DNA from: Nitrospirae bacterium JdFR-81
GTDB lineage: Bacteria > Nitrospirota > Thermodesulfovibrionia > UBA6902
Assembly (NCBI GenBank): GCA_002011735.1
Contig: MTOQ01000039.1
Coordinates: forward strand, 1-47,621
Direction of reading: 5' to 3'
Length of the DNA stretch: 47,621 nt
The notes under the pieces were generated by a model. It had not been told where the DNA came from, made no database searches, and saw nothing but the letters and a program-made list of their open reading frames with translations. This document shows positions 46,166-47,621 of this stretch, piece after piece. Made by a program: the position numbers and the translations under genes. Within the stretch, counting starts at the first letter, position 1, and each line of letters opens with the position of its first letter.

Positions 46166-47458
46166 TTATTCGGTCATTATATCTGTCTCACTTATTGATG
46201 ATTTAAACGCATTCACCACCTCTGGATCGAACTGAGAGCCTGAGTTTGCCTCTATCTCTGCAATCGCCATCTCAAAGCTGAGGGTATCCTTATATGACCT
46301 CTTACTCGTGAGTACGTCAAAGGTGTCTGCAACAAATATGATCCTTGATCCAAGGGGTATCTCCTCCCCCTTTTTACCTGATGGATAGCCCCTTCCATCG
46401 TATCTTTCATGATGATACAGTATCCATTCTGCCACGTCACTCCACAGCGATATAGGCTTGATCATTTCATAGCCAAGCCTTGGATGTTGGAAGATTCTCT
46501 CCCTCTGGCCCTGTTCCTCCACGGGTATCCTCAGGAATCCGATGTCATGAAACAGGCATGCATAGTACAGGGTCTTCATGAAGTCCTCACCGAGCCCCAT
46601 CTTCCTTGCTATGAGGTTCGCATACCTTGCAACCCTCCTGGCATGGCCTTTCTTGATCTTGCTGTAACCATCCTGGGCACTTATGAGTATCTCGGTGATG
46701 TGGATCAGATCGCTCTGTCGCGTCTCGAGCTCCCTGCTCTGGGAGATGGATATGGCTGCCTGATCGGCAAGGCTGTGGAGGAGCCTTTCATCCTCTCTTG
46801 TAAAGACATCCCCCTTTTTGTTTAAGAGCTCTATCACACCTATAACCTTCTTGCTGTATATAAGTGGCACACACAGGGCCGAATTAATTACAATGCCCAT
46901 CTCCCTGCCACTGTTCTCATCCACCTTATTTATTAATAATGGTCTCGCGGTCTTTGCAACCTGACCTGCAAAACCAGAGCCAACCTTTATCGTCCTGTCC
47001 TTCAGTATCTCTGCATCCTTGCCTGTTACCACCTTGTATACAAGGTGTTCTTCATCCTTAAAGAGTAACAGTGAGCCTGTCTCTGCGTATATTAGATCGG
47101 TTGCAGATCTGATGATGTTCTCAAGGAGCAGGTCAAGGTACGGGGTCTCCCTGAACTGTTTCGTTATCTCCAGAAGACTGTTCAATTTTCTGTGGAGCGT
47201 CTGCAGGGCAAATATGGATTTGTTCGTGGTCTGCACAGAGAGTGATAGGCCGAGCACTGATAATACCACAGCAAGAAAGAGGAGTATACCTATATGTAAC
47301 GGGAGCGCTGATAGATCGCCACCGGTGACAAGAGGTAGGATGTATTTTACAGATAGATAAACAAGGAGTCCAAGTGGTATGATCGAGGCAACGAAGTATG
47401 AGACCTTGATATTACGCCGTATACTTTCAAAAAAAGGACTACCTACAGTATCATCCAT
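46166..47458 (-). CDS. Membrane GAF + HD-GYP domain protein (putative c-di-GMP phosphodiesterase)
   Basis: Two TM segments, GAF 'GSGFAGQVAKTARPLLINKV', HD 'YYACLFHDIGF', 'HHERYDGRGYPSGKKGEEIPLGSRIIFVADTFDVLTS'. Confidence 0.92.
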   Translation of the reverse strand: MDDTVGSPFFESIRRNIKVSYFVASIIPLGLLVYLSVKYILPLVTGGDLSALPLHIGILLFLAVVLSVLGLSLSVQTTNKSIFALQTLHRKLNSLLEITKQFRETPYLDLLLENIIRSATDLIYAETGSLLLFKDEEHLVYKVVTGKDAEILKDRTIKVGSGFAGQVAKTARPLLINKVDENSGREMGIVINSALCVPLIYSKKVIGVIELLNKKGDVFTREDERLLHSLADQAAISISQSRELETRQSDLIHITEILISAQDGYSKIKKGHARRVARYANLIARKMGLGEDFMKTLYYACLFHDIGFLRIPVEEQGQRERIFQHPRLGYEMIKPISLWSDVAEWILYHHERYDGRGYPSGKKGEEIPLGSRIIFVADTFDVLTSKRSYKDTLSFEMAIAEIEANSGSQFDPEVVNAFKSSISETDIMTE

Positions 47459-47524
47459 TGATTAATTCTACAAATCCATAACTGTTTCGTCAACCAGAAT
47501 CTCTTCCCCAAATTACTCCTCCGG

Positions 47525-47621
47525 TAGCGTAAAATATTTTGTGTAAAAATCTTGAGAAATATAAAAATAGGGTGTATCCTCCATTGATTAAAAAACAAAA
47601 TTTAAAGAAAGGAGGTACACC
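47525..47621 (+). mobile_element. Possible left end of an IS256/mutator-type insertion sequence, cut by the window edge
   Basis: 'GTAGCGTAAAATATTTTGTGTAAAAATC' with TGTGTAAA motif, then AAAGGAGGTACACC Shine-Dalgarno at the window end with no ORF yet visible. Confidence 0.4.

Overview
Bacterial chromosomal window; gene content and style suggest a Nitrospirota- or Thermodesulfovibrio-like organism (inference, no search run). It starts in the 3' part of a 23S rRNA gene with no 5S gene behind it. Mostly housekeeping genes follow: rpoD, LysM protein, argJ/argC, rplM/rpsI, PAS-GGDEF, hisA/hisF, ThiI-like, kdsB/pyrG/eno/ftsB/queD. Next are a minor-pilin/PilY1 cluster, an NtrY/NtrX-like two-component system, a NikR plus nickel ECF transporter locus, tldE/pmbA, slipin/NfeD, queE, a biotin cluster (bioF-TM protein-SDR-bioD), lipA, an aminotransferase and two tandem GAF/HD-GYP genes. 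The right edge looks like the left end of an IS256-type element. Main findings beyond the ORF track: (1) an unannotated ~55-aa dual-CxxC ORF on the minus strand (6857-7024) with one in-frame TGA and a downstream 7-bp hairpin with a GGU loop, a strong selenoprotein/bSECIS candidate; (2) a 7-nt-period repeat family (GTRAYGN), one pair in inverted orientation around a decayed four-helix-bundle gene between hisA and hisF, with solo copies abutting the argC and ntrX start codons; (3) a one-base frameshift at a G5 tract (46022-46026) splitting one HD-GYP gene, plus a 96-bp identical tract shared with its paralog; (4) a NikR-box palindrome overlapping a near-consensus sigma70 promoter; (5) a near-consensus sigma54 promoter before the minor-pilin operon.
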